The notes beneath the pieces are model-generated. The model ran no database searches, had not been told where the DNA came from, and was given only the letters and a program-made list of their open reading frames with translations. Shown piece after piece: positions 56,248 through 64,000 of a stretch of 64,000 nucleotides of DNA. Position numbers and translations under genes: made by a program. Origin of the DNA: Microbacteriaceae bacterium (GTDB taxonomy: Bacteria; Actinomycetota; Actinomycetes; Actinomycetales; Microbacteriaceae); assembly GCA_947486475.1 (NCBI GenBank), contig CANKTR010000003.1, positions 5,039 through 69,038 on the forward strand, read 5' to 3'. The first letter of the stretch is position 1. Each line of letters starts with the position of its first letter.

Positions 56248-57146
56248 TCCAACACCACACTCGTGCGTTGTCCGCGGACCCAGTCCATTGCTGACATTGC
56301 TGTTTTTCCGGCTGGCTTGACCTCCAGCAGCCGCACGGATGCATCCACCGTTCCAACGAACACCTGACCGGCGACCACAACGACCTCACCCCTTGGGTGC
56401 GGGGGTCCGATGTCGCTCGCAACTCGAAGAACGGCAATCGATTCGCCGTTGGCTTCGGTATGAGCACCCGGTTCTCGCGTCACCGCACGTATCCGCTGGA
56501 TGATGGTTGTCGCGCCGAGCGACCAGTCGATCCGCCCGTCCTCGCGGGTGAACTTCGGTGCGAAACTCGGTGCACCGATCTGTCGCGTCGGCGTGATGGC
56601 GTCCGTCGCAATGAGCCGAAGTGTTTCTACCAGATCATCCGAGGTGCTGTGCGCACAGCGTTCAAGGGCGTCGGACGCGGTTTCATCGTCCTCGAACGGG
56701 ATTGAGCGCGCACGGTACACGGGCCCCGCGTCGAGCTCTTCCACGAGCCGAAAGATCGAGATTCCCGACGTCGGTTCTCCGTCCCACATTGCTCGCTGAA
56801 CCGGCGCAGCTCCACGAAATTTAGGCAACAGGGAGAAGTGCACGTTGACCCAGCCGTGAGCGGGCTCGTCGAGTAGCCGCGTTGGTACCAGACCCCCGTA
56901 GGCAACGACTACGCCGATGTGCACCTCGGGGAGGTCGACGTCGCGAAGCGAATTGGTCTTGATGACCGACAGGCCAAGTTCCTGGGCGACCGACGCGACC
57001 GCCGTGGACGTCAGAGTGCCTTTCCGCCCCTGCCGCGAGTCTTCTCTCGTGATGACCGCACGGATGTCGAAACCTGCTCCGTGGAGAGCACGCAAATACG
57101 GAACCGCAACGTCGGGGCTGCCGGCAAACATGATGCTCGTAGTCAT
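56244..57146 (-). CDS. fmt: methionyl-tRNA formyltransferase
   Basis: Formylates Met-tRNA for initiation. The 300-residue protein has the N-terminal formyl-transfer domain with VVVAYGGLVPTRLLDEP and the catalytic signature HFSLLPKFRGAAPVQRA, including the Asn/His/Asp type site. The C-terminal OB-like domain carries RIRAVTREPGA and EVVVVAGQVFVGT. The length is normal. It starts 12 bp after priA and overlaps rsmB by 4 bp. Confidence 0.94.
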   Translation of the reverse strand: MTTSIMFAGSPDVAVPYLRALHGAGFDIRAVITREDSRQGRKGTLTSTAVASVAQELGLSVIKTNSLRDVDLPEVHIGVVVAYGGLVPTRLLDEPAHGWVNVHFSLLPKFRGAAPVQRAMWDGEPTSGISIFRLVEELDAGPVYRARSIPFEDDETASDALERCAHSTSDDLVETLRLIATDAITPTRQIGAPSFAPKFTREDGRIDWSLGATTIIQRIRAVTREPGAHTEANGESIAVLRVASDIGPPHPRGEVVVVAGQVFVGTVDASVRLLEVKPAGKTAMSAMDWVRGQRTSVVLE

Positions 57147-57158
57147 GGGTTCATTGTT

Positions 57159-59000
57159 TCAGTCATTATCAACCTCGTCGAAAATCGTCAGGTCGTCACA
57201 ATGGACGCGAACACCCGTGGCGTTTGTCGCGATGGTGTGAATTCGAATAGCCGAAATCACGGCTGGTGCGTTTCGGTAATCGGCCAAAATGACGATTCGG
57301 AACGATTCCCCGTCTTGTGCGGGTCCCATCACGCGGTGAGCGGTCACCTCGTCCAGTTCGCGAACAGATTGGAGGTCCGCGATCGAACCACGGACTGCAA
57401 TCGCCCGCGTCGACGGGGGGAACCCCAAAGCGCGTCGTTCCCGCAGTTCCGTCTCGACGATGGTTTCCCACTGGTTCGACGCAAAGAGGCTGGCAAAGGC
57501 ACCGTCCACGTTCGCCAGAACCACCGAAGCGTCGTTCGCCGCGAGGCTGGCCGCATGACCCCACCAGCGCAGGCAATTCTCCGAGGTCCGCAGCCCAGGA
57601 CGTTGTAGTTCTTTGTCTCCGTCGACGATAAGAACAGCCTCGTAGCCCCCCGAGACAATTGGCTCAGCACCTCGCGTCGCTATCACAACAGATGCGCGAC
57701 GCGGGACTTCGAGAGCGCGATGTTCGCCGTCGGCAACGACAACGGGCACGCCCGGGAACGCTCGCCCCAGTTCATCCGCGGTGCGCACGGACCCGACACC
57801 CGACCAGGCCGTTTCGCGTCCCGAACAGTGCGAGCACTTTAATCCGATCGGCGTGTGCCCGCACACTCGACACAACACTGTCCCATCACGGTTTCCCGAT
57901 AGTAACGAACGACACGTTCCGCAGCGGTGGGCCGTTCTACAGTCGGCACACACAACCTGTGGGGTGAAACCGGGGCGCGAAACCTGAACAAGAACCGGGC
58001 CGCGATCTAATGCGTCGCGCAACACTTTCCATCCACTGGATGGGATTCGGGCACGAGAGGCAAAACCGTCCTCGGTGACGTCATTAGCCAACATCACCGA
58101 GGGTCGGGATGATGTCGTCGAGGGAGGCTCGACGAATCCGAGTTCTATAAATCGAGCTGATTCAACTGACGGAGTAATCGACGCAAAAATTAGCCTGCCG
58201 CCCTCAATCGAATTTCGAACGACTGCGGCGTCGCGCGCGTGAACATAAGGAGTGTGCGGCTCTTCCAATAACGGATCCGATTCGTCGACGACGATGAGTA
58301 GTTCAAGGTCCATGACCGGCGCATACACTGCGGCCCGAGTTCCAATGACGACTCGCGCTTCTCCCGACAGGATGTCAAGGTACCGACCGTAGCGCTCGGA
58401 TGGTGTTCCCGACGAATCGACCGTGATGTGGGGCACGTCCTCGAGGGCACGACTCAAGAGCGCCAGATCGCGCCAATCGGGCACCACGACGATAACCCCG
58501 GCCGCGGCGGCTCTCACGACGTCTGCGATTTGAGTGAGTGATCGAAGCGTCGGTCCTGTGCCCGACTCGACAACCCCGCAGTCGAGGGACAGGACGGTCC
58601 GTGTGGAGGGGCGACCCGTCGGCAGCGCGCGCGGCGTGAATGACCTGCCCTTCTCTATTCGAATCGCGCGTTTGGGGATTGCGCCCCGCAAAACATCGGC
58701 AGCACCGCCTCCGTTGCGATCGGCGACAGTTCGCGCCAGACTCCACAGGGCTGGAGTGAGAACCGGAACGCTACCGTGTGTCGAGTCGATCTCGGCGAGG
58801 GTTACCCCCGCGGTGGGCGTTGCCGATATGTCGACGACAAAAGCATCGATTCGACGCGACCCACCCTTCCCCAAGGGAACTCGTACGCGGCCGCCAACGA
58901 CGACTTCGTGTCGGAGTTCTTCCGGGATGACATACTCGAGCACACGGTCAAGCCGCGGCACGGGCGACTCAACCAACACATGAGCGACGAGCCGCGTCAC
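57159..59000 (-). CDS. priA: PriA-type primosomal protein, degenerate helicase
   Basis: A 613-residue PriA. The N-terminal DNA-binding domain is recognisable (VAHVLVESPVPRLDRVLEYVIPEE and VGGRVRVPLGKG), and the zinc-binding cysteine series is present (CADCRTAHRCGTC to CRVCGHTPIGLKCSHC). The helicase Walker A (G-x-TGSGKT) is missing from its place and the DEAH box has become VDESDPLL, so ATP-driven unwinding is unlikely. Degenerate PriA is known in actinobacteria. GTG at 59000 was chosen, 2 bp after the metK stop; a longer frame lies inside metK. It probably serves in replication restart as a scaffold. Confidence 0.9.
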   Translation of the reverse strand: MTRLVAHVLVESPVPRLDRVLEYVIPEELRHEVVVGGRVRVPLGKGGSRRIDAFVVDISATPTAGVTLAEIDSTHGSVPVLTPALWSLARTVADRNGGGAADVLRGAIPKRAIRIEKGRSFTPRALPTGRPSTRTVLSLDCGVVESGTGPTLRSLTQIADVVRAAAAGVIVVVPDWRDLALLSRALEDVPHITVDSSGTPSERYGRYLDILSGEARVVIGTRAAVYAPVMDLELLIVVDESDPLLEEPHTPYVHARDAAVVRNSIEGGRLIFASITPSVESARFIELGFVEPPSTTSSRPSVMLANDVTEDGFASRARIPSSGWKVLRDALDRGPVLVQVSRPGFTPQVVCADCRTAHRCGTCRSLLSGNRDGTVLCRVCGHTPIGLKCSHCSGRETAWSGVGSVRTADELGRAFPGVPVVVADGEHRALEVPRRASVVIATRGAEPIVSGGYEAVLIVDGDKELQRPGLRTSENCLRWWGHAASLAANDASVVLANVDGAFASLFASNQWETIVETELRERRALGFPPSTRAIAVRGSIADLQSVRELDEVTAHRVMGPAQDGESFRIVILADYRNAPAVISAIRIHTIATNATGVRVHCDDLTIFDEVDND

Positions 59001-59002
59001 GG

Positions 59003-60178
59003 TTACCCGATTTCGGCGAGAGCGGCGCGGATGGCATCGACGCGATCGAGACGCTCCCACGTGAAGTTGTCACCCTCGCGACCGAAGTGACCGTAGGTCG
59101 CCGTCTCACGGAAATTTCGGTTGAGAAGGTCCAAATCGCGGATAATGGCGGACGGACGAAGGTCGAACACAGATTCGAGAACGCGCTGAATCGCGTCCAG
59201 CGGTACGGTCTCTGTGCCGAATGTTTCGACATAAAGCCCAATCGGCCGAGCGACACCGATTGCGTAGGCAACTTGAACCTCGAGCCGATCGGCGAGTCCG
59301 GCAGCGACCGCATTTTTTGCGACCCACCGCATGGCGTAAGTTCCCGAGCGATCTACCTTTGACGGGTCTTTCCCCGAAAAAGCTCCGCCGCCGTGTCGCG
59401 AGGCACCACCGTAGGTGTCAACGATGATCTTGCGCCCCGTCAGGCCGGCGTCACTGCCCGGTCCGCCGTGCTCGAAGGACCCCGACGGGTTGATGAAGTG
59501 TTTGACTGTCGACATGTCTAGCCCCGAGCCGTCGAACACCGGATTGATGACGTGTTCCCGGATGTCCGACGCAATGCGGTCCTGAGAAATGGGCTGACCA
59601 TCGACGGCGGGAGCGTGTTGGGTTGACACGACGATGGTGTCGACGCTTCGCGGCACCTGCCCCTCGTAGCCAATGGTGACCTGCGTCTTTCCATCTGGTC
59701 GAAGATAGCCAAGGACCCCAAGCCTGCGGACCTCGTCAAGTCGTTCGGCGAGCCGGTGAGCGTAGAAAATTGGCGCTGGCATAAAGACGGGTGTTTCGGT
59801 GCACGCGTAGCCGAACATCAGCCCTTGGTCTCCGGCGCCCAGCTCGTCCCCTTTGTCGACGGCGCTATTGATTTCCGGTGACTGGTCACCGATTGACATC
59901 ATGATGCCGCACGTCCGTCCATCGAAATTGACCTCGGCGGAGTCGTAGCCGATGTCGAGAATCACGTCACGCACGACGCGGTCGATGTCGACGTAGCCCT
60001 CGGTCCGTACTTCACCAGCGACATGGATGAGTCCTCCGGACGCGAGGCATTCGACGGCGACCTTCGAATTCCGATCCTGGGCAAGAATGGCATCGAGAAT
60101 CGCATCCGACAATTGGTCGCACAATTTGTCGGGGTGGCCGCTCGTGACAGATTCGCTGGTGAAAAGGCGGAGGGTCAT
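59003..60178 (-). CDS. metK: S-adenosylmethionine synthetase
   Basis: Makes S-adenosylmethionine from methionine and ATP. The 391-residue protein has [20 protein letters not shown] near the N-terminus, the ATP motif [16 protein letters not shown], and the phosphate-loop signature [17 protein letters not shown]. The length is typical. The upstream 168 bp contain TACGCT (60278-60283 on this strand) as a possible -10 and no recognisable SAM riboswitch. In most actinobacteria coaBC lies between rpoZ and metK; it is absent here. Confidence 0.96.
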   Translation of the reverse strand: MTLRLFTSESVTSGHPDKLCDQLSDAILDAILAQDRNSKVAVECLASGGLIHVAGEVRTEGYVDIDRVVRDVILDIGYDSAEVNFDGRTCGIMMSIGDQSPEINSAVDKGDELGAGDQGLMFGYACTETPVFMPAPIFYAHRLAERLDEVRRLGVLGYLRPDGKTQVTIGYEGQVPRSVDTIVVSTQHAPAVDGQPISQDRIASDIREHVINPVFDGSGLDMSTVKHFINPSGSFEHGGPGSDAGLTGRKIIVDTYGGASRHGGGAFSGKDPSKVDRSGTYAMRWVAKNAVAAGLADRLEVQVAYAIGVARPIGLYVETFGTETVPLDAIQRVLESVFDLRPSAIIRDLDLLNRNFRETATYGHFGREGDNFTWERLDRVDAIRAALAEIG

Positions 60179-60277
60179 CGGAGTATCACTTTCTGTCGGC
60201 TGACAATGACGAAGATCCGAGCTGGAACCACCGCCGCGCTAACCGCCACGGCGTCACGAGCCTGCGGAGTTCACTAC

Positions 60278-60283
60278 CAGCGT
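60278..60283 (-). promoter_or_regulatory. candidate -10 TACGCT for metK
   Basis: TACGCT is the same hexamer as used before fabG and coaE, but no start codon lies 6-7 nt downstream. It would give a leader of about 95 nt to the metK ATG. The rest of 60179-60346 shows no gene. Confidence 0.3.
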
Positions 60284-60346
60284 ACTCGTGAGCCCGTACC
60301 GAAAACCTCTGACGCACCAACGATTCGTGGGCGACGAGTCGTCCTG

Positions 60347-60595
60347 CTAGTGTGCGTTACCGAGCTCGACAAGTCCCTCGTTGATTTCACGCATCGCGAT
60401 GGTGAGGGGTTTCTCGTCAACCGAGAACTCGACGAGAGGCCCGGCCGTGGTGACAGTGCCTTCGGCGCGCTCAACGTAATATTCGTTGATCTCGCGCGCA
60501 CGCTTCGACGCAACAATCACGAGCTGGTACTTCGAATCGACCCTCTCAAGGAGTTCGTCGATGGGAGGGTCAATAATTCCCTTGCTCGTGTTCAT
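60347..60595 (-). CDS. rpoZ: RNA polymerase omega subunit
   Basis: An 82-residue omega subunit. The conserved core is IDELLERVDSKYQLVIVASKRAREIN followed by the C-terminal PLTIAMREINEGLVEL helix; omega helps assemble the beta' subunit. It has GGAAGG 6 nt before the ATG and follows gmk by 15 bp, the standard order gmk-rpoZ. The length is short but normal for actinobacteria. Confidence 0.94.
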   Translation of the reverse strand: MNTSKGIIDPPIDELLERVDSKYQLVIVASKRAREINEYYVERAEGTVTTAGPLVEFSVDEKPLTIAMREINEGLVELGNAH

Positions 60596-60609
60596 AGTTC
60601 GCCTTCCGA

Positions 60610-61488
60610 CTAGTTGTCTGTCATCAAGTGTACGACGGCTTCCGCCGCCGCATCGACATCGTCGTTGACAACAGTGACGTCGAATTCAGATTGAGCATCG
60701 AATTCCGACTTCGCCGTCTCGAGACGACGCGCCTGCTCTTCGGAACTCTCCGTTCCCCGACTCTGCAACCTGCGGACGAGCTCGTCCCACGACGGGGGAA
60801 TGAGGAACACGAGTAGCGCTTCGGGCATGGCGCGTTTCACGTTACGCGCCCCCTGAATATCTATCTCGAGAATGATGCTGTGCCCGCTGTCGAGGGCCTC
60901 CACGATTGGCCCGCGAGGGGTTCCATATCGATTGTGCCCATGCACAACGGCCCACTCCAGCATCTGATCGGTCTCAACGAGTCGGTCGAACTCCTCATCT
61001 GTTACGAAGGAATAGTGTTCCCCGTCCTTTTCACCGGGTCGTGGTGGTCGGGTCGTCGCCGAGACAGAGAATCTGACGTCGGGATGGCGCTCTCTGATCC
61101 GCGCCACGACGGTGCCTTTGCCGACCGCCGTCGGTCCCGCAACAACGACCAGCCTGCTCCGCTGCGTGCCGTGACGATCCTTCGACGTTCGCGCCTCAAG
61201 CCAGACGCTCAGAGTTCCGACCTGTCGAGTCCCCAACGCACCGAGGCGTTTCCGTGGTGAGATTCCAAGATCGGTCACAATACGCGGAATCTTTACGTTG
61301 CCGATGCCCGGAATACTCCCCAGAAACTCGGTGACGCGAAGTCCAGCTTCTGCCGAATCTTTTTCTCGCCAGGCGTGGAGAGCAACCGACAACGGGCTTC
61401 TCTCCCCCGCCTCTATCGCCCGCTTCACGGCTGCCCGAGCGCGTCGCCGTTCGACGGCTATCACGGAGGCTTCACGGGGATCTCGCAT
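60610..61488 (-). CDS. gmk: fusion of actinobacterial integration host factor (mIHF) with guanylate kinase
   Basis: A 292-residue two-domain protein. Residues 1-99 match the actinobacterial DNA-binding protein mIHF: a basic helix (AVERRRARAAVKRAIEAG), then VTEFLGSIPGIGNVKIP with the helix-hairpin-helix, and LGISPRKRLGALGTRQ. From about 112 it is guanylate kinase, which makes GDP from GMP: Walker A AGPTAVGKGT (117-126), SATTRPPRPGEKDGEHYSF, and EIDIQGARNVK. In many actinobacteria mIHF and gmk are adjacent separate genes; here they are one frame with no stop or internal ribosome site seen. The ATG overlaps the pyrF stop by one base. Gmk is certain; whether the fusion still acts on DNA is open. 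Confidence 0.92.
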   Translation of the reverse strand: MRDPREASVIAVERRRARAAVKRAIEAGERSPLSVALHAWREKDSAEAGLRVTEFLGSIPGIGNVKIPRIVTDLGISPRKRLGALGTRQVGTLSVWLEARTSKDRHGTQRSRLVVVAGPTAVGKGTVVARIRERHPDVRFSVSATTRPPRPGEKDGEHYSFVTDEEFDRLVETDQMLEWAVVHGHNRYGTPRGPIVEALDSGHSIILEIDIQGARNVKRAMPEALLVFLIPPSWDELVRRLQSRGTESSEEQARRLETAKSEFDAQSEFDVTVVNDDVDAAAEAVVHLMTDN

Positions 61489-62300
61489 CAGAGCCCCAAT
61501 TCTCGCAGGTGTTCCTCAATCGCCGTCGCTGCGTTGTCGAGACCGTCGTGTACGACACTTCGACTGACCGACGGAATCACGGTCGCTGAAGCCGCTCCGA
61601 AAATCTGCGAGATGTCTGTCAGTGACGCCCCTTGGGCTCCAAAGCCGGGTGCGAGGATGAGTAACCCGTCGAGATCGGACGCGGTCAGACCACTCGCGGC
61701 GAGATCGCGAGTCGCGCCCACCACGACACCAACAGTCCTGGTATCGCCCGATCGTTCGCGAGCGTAACGCGCGACGAGCGCGGGCAGCGTCGCGCTCCCG
61801 AGTGACGCACGCTGGACGTGGTCCGCATCGGGGTTCGATGTCGAACTCAGGACGAAGACCGTCGCACCGGTGGCCTCGGCTCGCGAAAAGGCTGGCTCGA
61901 GTGCCGCGAAGCCCTGATAGGGGCTGACGGTGAGCGCATCGCTCTGCAGCGGCCCGTCTCCCAACCACGCAGTGGCGTAGCCCTCCATCGTTGAGCCGAT
62001 ATCACCGCGCTTCGCGTCGGCAATGACGACAAGCCCGGCCTCCCGAGCTTCACGGATCAGACTTTCCAGGGCTCCGTAGCCCGCCGACCCGAACCGCTCA
62101 AAATAGGCGACCTGGGGTTTCACGATGCCGACCCGAGGTGCCGAAACGGCGACCACCGCACGCCCAAACTCCAGTGCACCCGCCGCGGTATCGGGAAGCC
62201 CGGCCGTGCGGAGTGCGTCGGTGCTCGGGTCGATACCGACACAGAGAGGTCCACGCGACTCGACAATCGAGGCAAACCGCAAACCTAGGCCCATCACCAC
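61488..62300 (-). CDS. pyrF: orotidine 5'-phosphate decarboxylase (type 2)
   Basis: Makes UMP, the last step of de novo pyrimidine synthesis. The 270-residue protein is of the longer type 2 group found in actinobacteria. [11 protein letters not shown] is near the start and the catalytic D95-x-K97-x2-D100 lies in [28 protein letters not shown] is near the phosphate site. The start overlaps the carB stop by 7 bp and the end touches the mIHF-gmk start (TGATG). Confidence 0.95.
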   Translation of the reverse strand: MVMGLGLRFASIVESRGPLCVGIDPSTDALRTAGLPDTAAGALEFGRAVVAVSAPRVGIVKPQVAYFERFGSAGYGALESLIREAREAGLVVIADAKRGDIGSTMEGYATAWLGDGPLQSDALTVSPYQGFAALEPAFSRAEATGATVFVLSSTSNPDADHVQRASLGSATLPALVARYARERSGDTRTVGVVVGATRDLAASGLTASDLDGLLILAPGFGAQGASLTDISQIFGAASATVIPSVSRSVVHDGLDNAATAIEEHLRELGL

Positions 62301-64000
62301 GACGCCCGATCCGCCGCATACTCCTGCAGGGACCGAACGGAAATCGGTTCACCGGTGGACTCCATCGACGCAACAGCCGCCGAAACCTGGGCAATGGTGG
62401 TCACGAGGGCCTTATCGGCAGCCACGGCTTCGCGCCGTATCTCCATGCCATCGGCACGAGCACTTCGACCGGACGGTGTATTGATGATGAGGTCGACCGA
62501 GCCTGCACGAATCAGATCGATGATGGATTCTTCGCCAGCATTCGCCTCGTAATGTTTGCGAACGGTCGTCACGGGAACACCGTTGCGCGAGAGAATATCG
62601 GCGGTTCCCCCCGTTGCCAACACGGTGAAGCCCATTTGCGCGAGACGCTGTATGGGCAGCACGATCGATCGTTTGTCACGATCGGCGACCGACACAAACA
62701 CGGTTCCCTGTGTGGGGAGCCCACCGTAGGCGGCTTCCTGGCTTTTGCGGAAGGCGAGGGGGAAATTGCGATCGATTCCCATGACTTCGCCCGTTGACCG
62801 CATTTCCGGCCCCAAAACAGCATCGACAACGCGACCGTCGAGAGTGCGGAATCGTTTGAATGGCATCACGGCCTCTTTCACTGCCACCGGTGAAAAACGC
62901 GACACGACCGAACCGTCGTTCTCAGGAAGGTGACCGTCGCGAACGAGTTCGGCTATCGTTCGCCCGACCATGATGAGCGCCGCAGCTTTGGCCAGTTGCG
63001 TGCCCATTGCTTTGGAGACGAAGGGCACCGTGCGACTTGCGCGCGGGTTCGCCTCGAGAACGTAGAGAACGCCAGCCGACACCGCGAACTGGACATTGAG
63101 GAGGCCGCGAACGCCGATTCCGATGGCGATCGATTTCGTCGCCGCGGTTACCTCGTCGAGTACGCCACGCCCCAGCGTAACCGGCGGCAGCGTGCACGCC
63201 GAGTCACCCGAGTGCACACCCGCTTCTTCGATGTGCTCCATAATTCCGCCAATGTACAGACGCTCACCGTCGTACAACGCATCGACATCGATTTCGATCG
63301 CGTCCTCAAGGAATCGATCGACCAACAGCGGCGCGTTGGGCCCGATGATTGCGGAATCCGCGATGCGGTCGAAATAGTCACGAATCGACTCCGCGTCGTA
63401 GATAATTTCCATCCCGCGACCGCCGAGCACATACGACGGACGCACCAGCACCGGATAACCGACGTCGTGAGCGACGGCGATAGCCGACTCGACGTCGACG
63501 GCGACCCCGTTGCGCGGTGCAACCAGGCCACACGAGTTGAGCACCTCGGCGAATCGTCCACGCTCTTCGGCGATATCTATCGCGTCAGGAGTTGTGCCCA
63601 AAATCGTGACTCCGTTGCGTTCCAATCCGTGGGCGAGTCCCAGTGCGGTCTGGCCGCCCAGTTGTACGACCGCTCCAAGGACGGTACCGCTAGCGCTCTC
63701 GGCGTCGATGACAGCGAGTACGTCTTCGAGTGTGAGTGGCTCGAAATACAAGCGGTCGCTCGTGTCGTAGTCCGTTGAGACCGTTTCGGGGTTGCAGTTG
63801 ATCATGATGGTTTCGTATCCCGCGTCAGACAGGGCAAACGACGCATGAACGCACGAATAGTCGAACTCGATTCCCTGCCCGATTCGGTTTGGTCCGGACC
63901 CGATGATGACCACCTTGGTCCGGTCTGATGGGATGACCTCGGTTTCGGTGTCGTACGACGAGTAGTGATAGGGGGTCACTGCGGGGAACTCGCCCGCGCA
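62294..64000 (-). CDS. carB: carbamoyl-phosphate synthase large subunit, 5' part beyond window
   Basis: The visible 568 codons are the C-terminal half of a protein of about 1100 residues; the frame stays open to position 64000 ([22 protein letters not shown] continues from outside). It contains the second ATP-grasp unit: [60 protein letters not shown], and [15 protein letters not shown] in variant form. The C-terminal allosteric MGS-like domain follows, with [13 protein letters not shown] and a [11 protein letters not shown] loop. It makes carbamoyl phosphate for pyrimidines and arginine, and overlaps pyrF by 7 bp. Confidence 0.95.
   Translation of the reverse strand, partial: CAGEFPAVTPYHYSSYDTETEVIPSDRTKVVIIGSGPNRIGQGIEFDYSCVHASFALSDAGYETIMINCNPETVSTDYDTSDRLYFEPLTLEDVLAVIDAESASGTVLGAVVQLGGQTALGLAHGLERNGVTILGTTPDAIDIAEERGRFAEVLNSCGLVAPRNGVAVDVESAIAVAHDVGYPVLVRPSYVLGGRGMEIIYDAESIRDYFDRIADSAIIGPNAPLLVDRFLEDAIEIDVDALYDGERLYIGGIMEHIEEAGVHSGDSACTLPPVTLGRGVLDEVTAATKSIAIGIGVRGLLNVQFAVSAGVLYVLEANPRASRTVPFVSKAMGTQLAKAAALIMVGRTIAELVRDGHLPENDGSVVSRFSPVAVKEAVMPFKRFRTLDGRVVDAVLGPEMRSTGEVMGIDRNFPLAFRKSQEAAYGGLPTQGTVFVSVADRDKRSIVLPIQRLAQMGFTVLATGGTADILSRNGVPVTTVRKHYEANAGEESIIDLIRAGSVDLIINTPSGRSARADGMEIRREAVAADKALVTTIAQVSAAVASMESTGEPISVRSLQEYAADRASW

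Noticed and set aside
60179..60346. SAM riboswitch or coaBC remnant upstream of metK
   Set aside because: No SAM-riboswitch core or multi-stem layout was recognised, and translations of the region show no CoaBC motif.

Overview
The window is core chromosome of a high-GC Gram-positive bacterium, most likely an actinobacterium of the Microbacteriaceae type. The evidence is a set of lineage markers: RbpA, WhiA, OpcA, a DUF3099 membrane protein, an HGxxPAAW membrane protein beside trpE, an actinobacterial IHF (mIHF) domain fused to guanylate kinase, a PdtaR-type ANTAR response regulator, and a PriA without recognisable helicase motifs. The order sod-gap-pgk-tpiA-secG-rbpA next to pgl-opcA-zwf-pgi-tal-tkt-ctaB/ctaA-suf also fits. 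Genes are packed tightly, with many 1 to 8 bp overlaps, and no stretch over 300 bp lacks a gene. I see no insertion sequence, prophage, CRISPR array, rRNA or defence island. The genus cannot be fixed from this window.

Layout. 1-4158: truncated alpha/beta hydrolase, DEDDh exonuclease, ribosomal protein L31 type B, serB, fabG-like reductase, DUF3099 and SURF1. 4142-9701 (minus): Fe-S assembly operon sufB-sufD-Rieske-sufC-sufT-like plus an ABC-F ATPase. 9819-11593: heme A pathway, ctaA and ctaB, convergent with a 58 bp coding overlap. 11733-19707 (plus): pentose phosphate operon tkt-tal-pgi-zwf-opcA-pgl, almost every junction overlapping. 19704-24023 (minus): rbpA, secG, tpiA, pgk, gap, sod. 24046-34761 (minus): whiA, rapZ, uvrC, uvrA, uvrB, coaE, rpsA. 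34889-39235 (minus): DUF885 protein and polA. 39277-40010 (plus): hotdog thioesterase and a small alpha-beta barrel protein. 40007-42179: ANTAR regulator (minus), tRNA-Leu(CAA) (plus), pyk (minus). 42210-53801 (minus): gltD, gltB, lgt, trpA, trpB, trpC, HGxxPAAW protein, trpE. 53879-64000 (minus): FKBP, rpe, rsmB, fmt, priA, metK, rpoZ, mIHF-gmk, pyrF and the C-terminal half of carB.

The genes cover central carbon flow (upper glycolysis, oxidative and non-oxidative pentose phosphate pathway, pyruvate kinase), heme A supply with SURF1 for cytochrome oxidase, Fe-S assembly, nucleotide excision repair, glutamate and tryptophan synthesis, translation initiation (fmt, rpsA) and pyrimidine synthesis. 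All look intact apart from the two genes cut by the window edges.

No undescribed multi-gene system was found. The most interesting signal is in the gene junctions. At least twelve genes have a TAnnnT hexamer (consensus TAGNCT) exactly 6-7 nt before an ATG or GTG, the arrangement expected for leaderless mRNAs. At four of these the TAG that opens the hexamer is also the stop codon of the upstream gene (coaE/uvrB, uvrB/uvrA, polA/DUF885, rsmB/rpe), with three looser cases. Apparently continuous operons may therefore contain internal promoters hidden in stop codons. Other points are the mIHF-Gmk fusion, the absence of yvcK between rapZ and whiA, the absence of coaBC between rpoZ and metK, the 58 bp ctaA/ctaB antisense coding overlap, and two convergent pairs whose stops share one CTAG.
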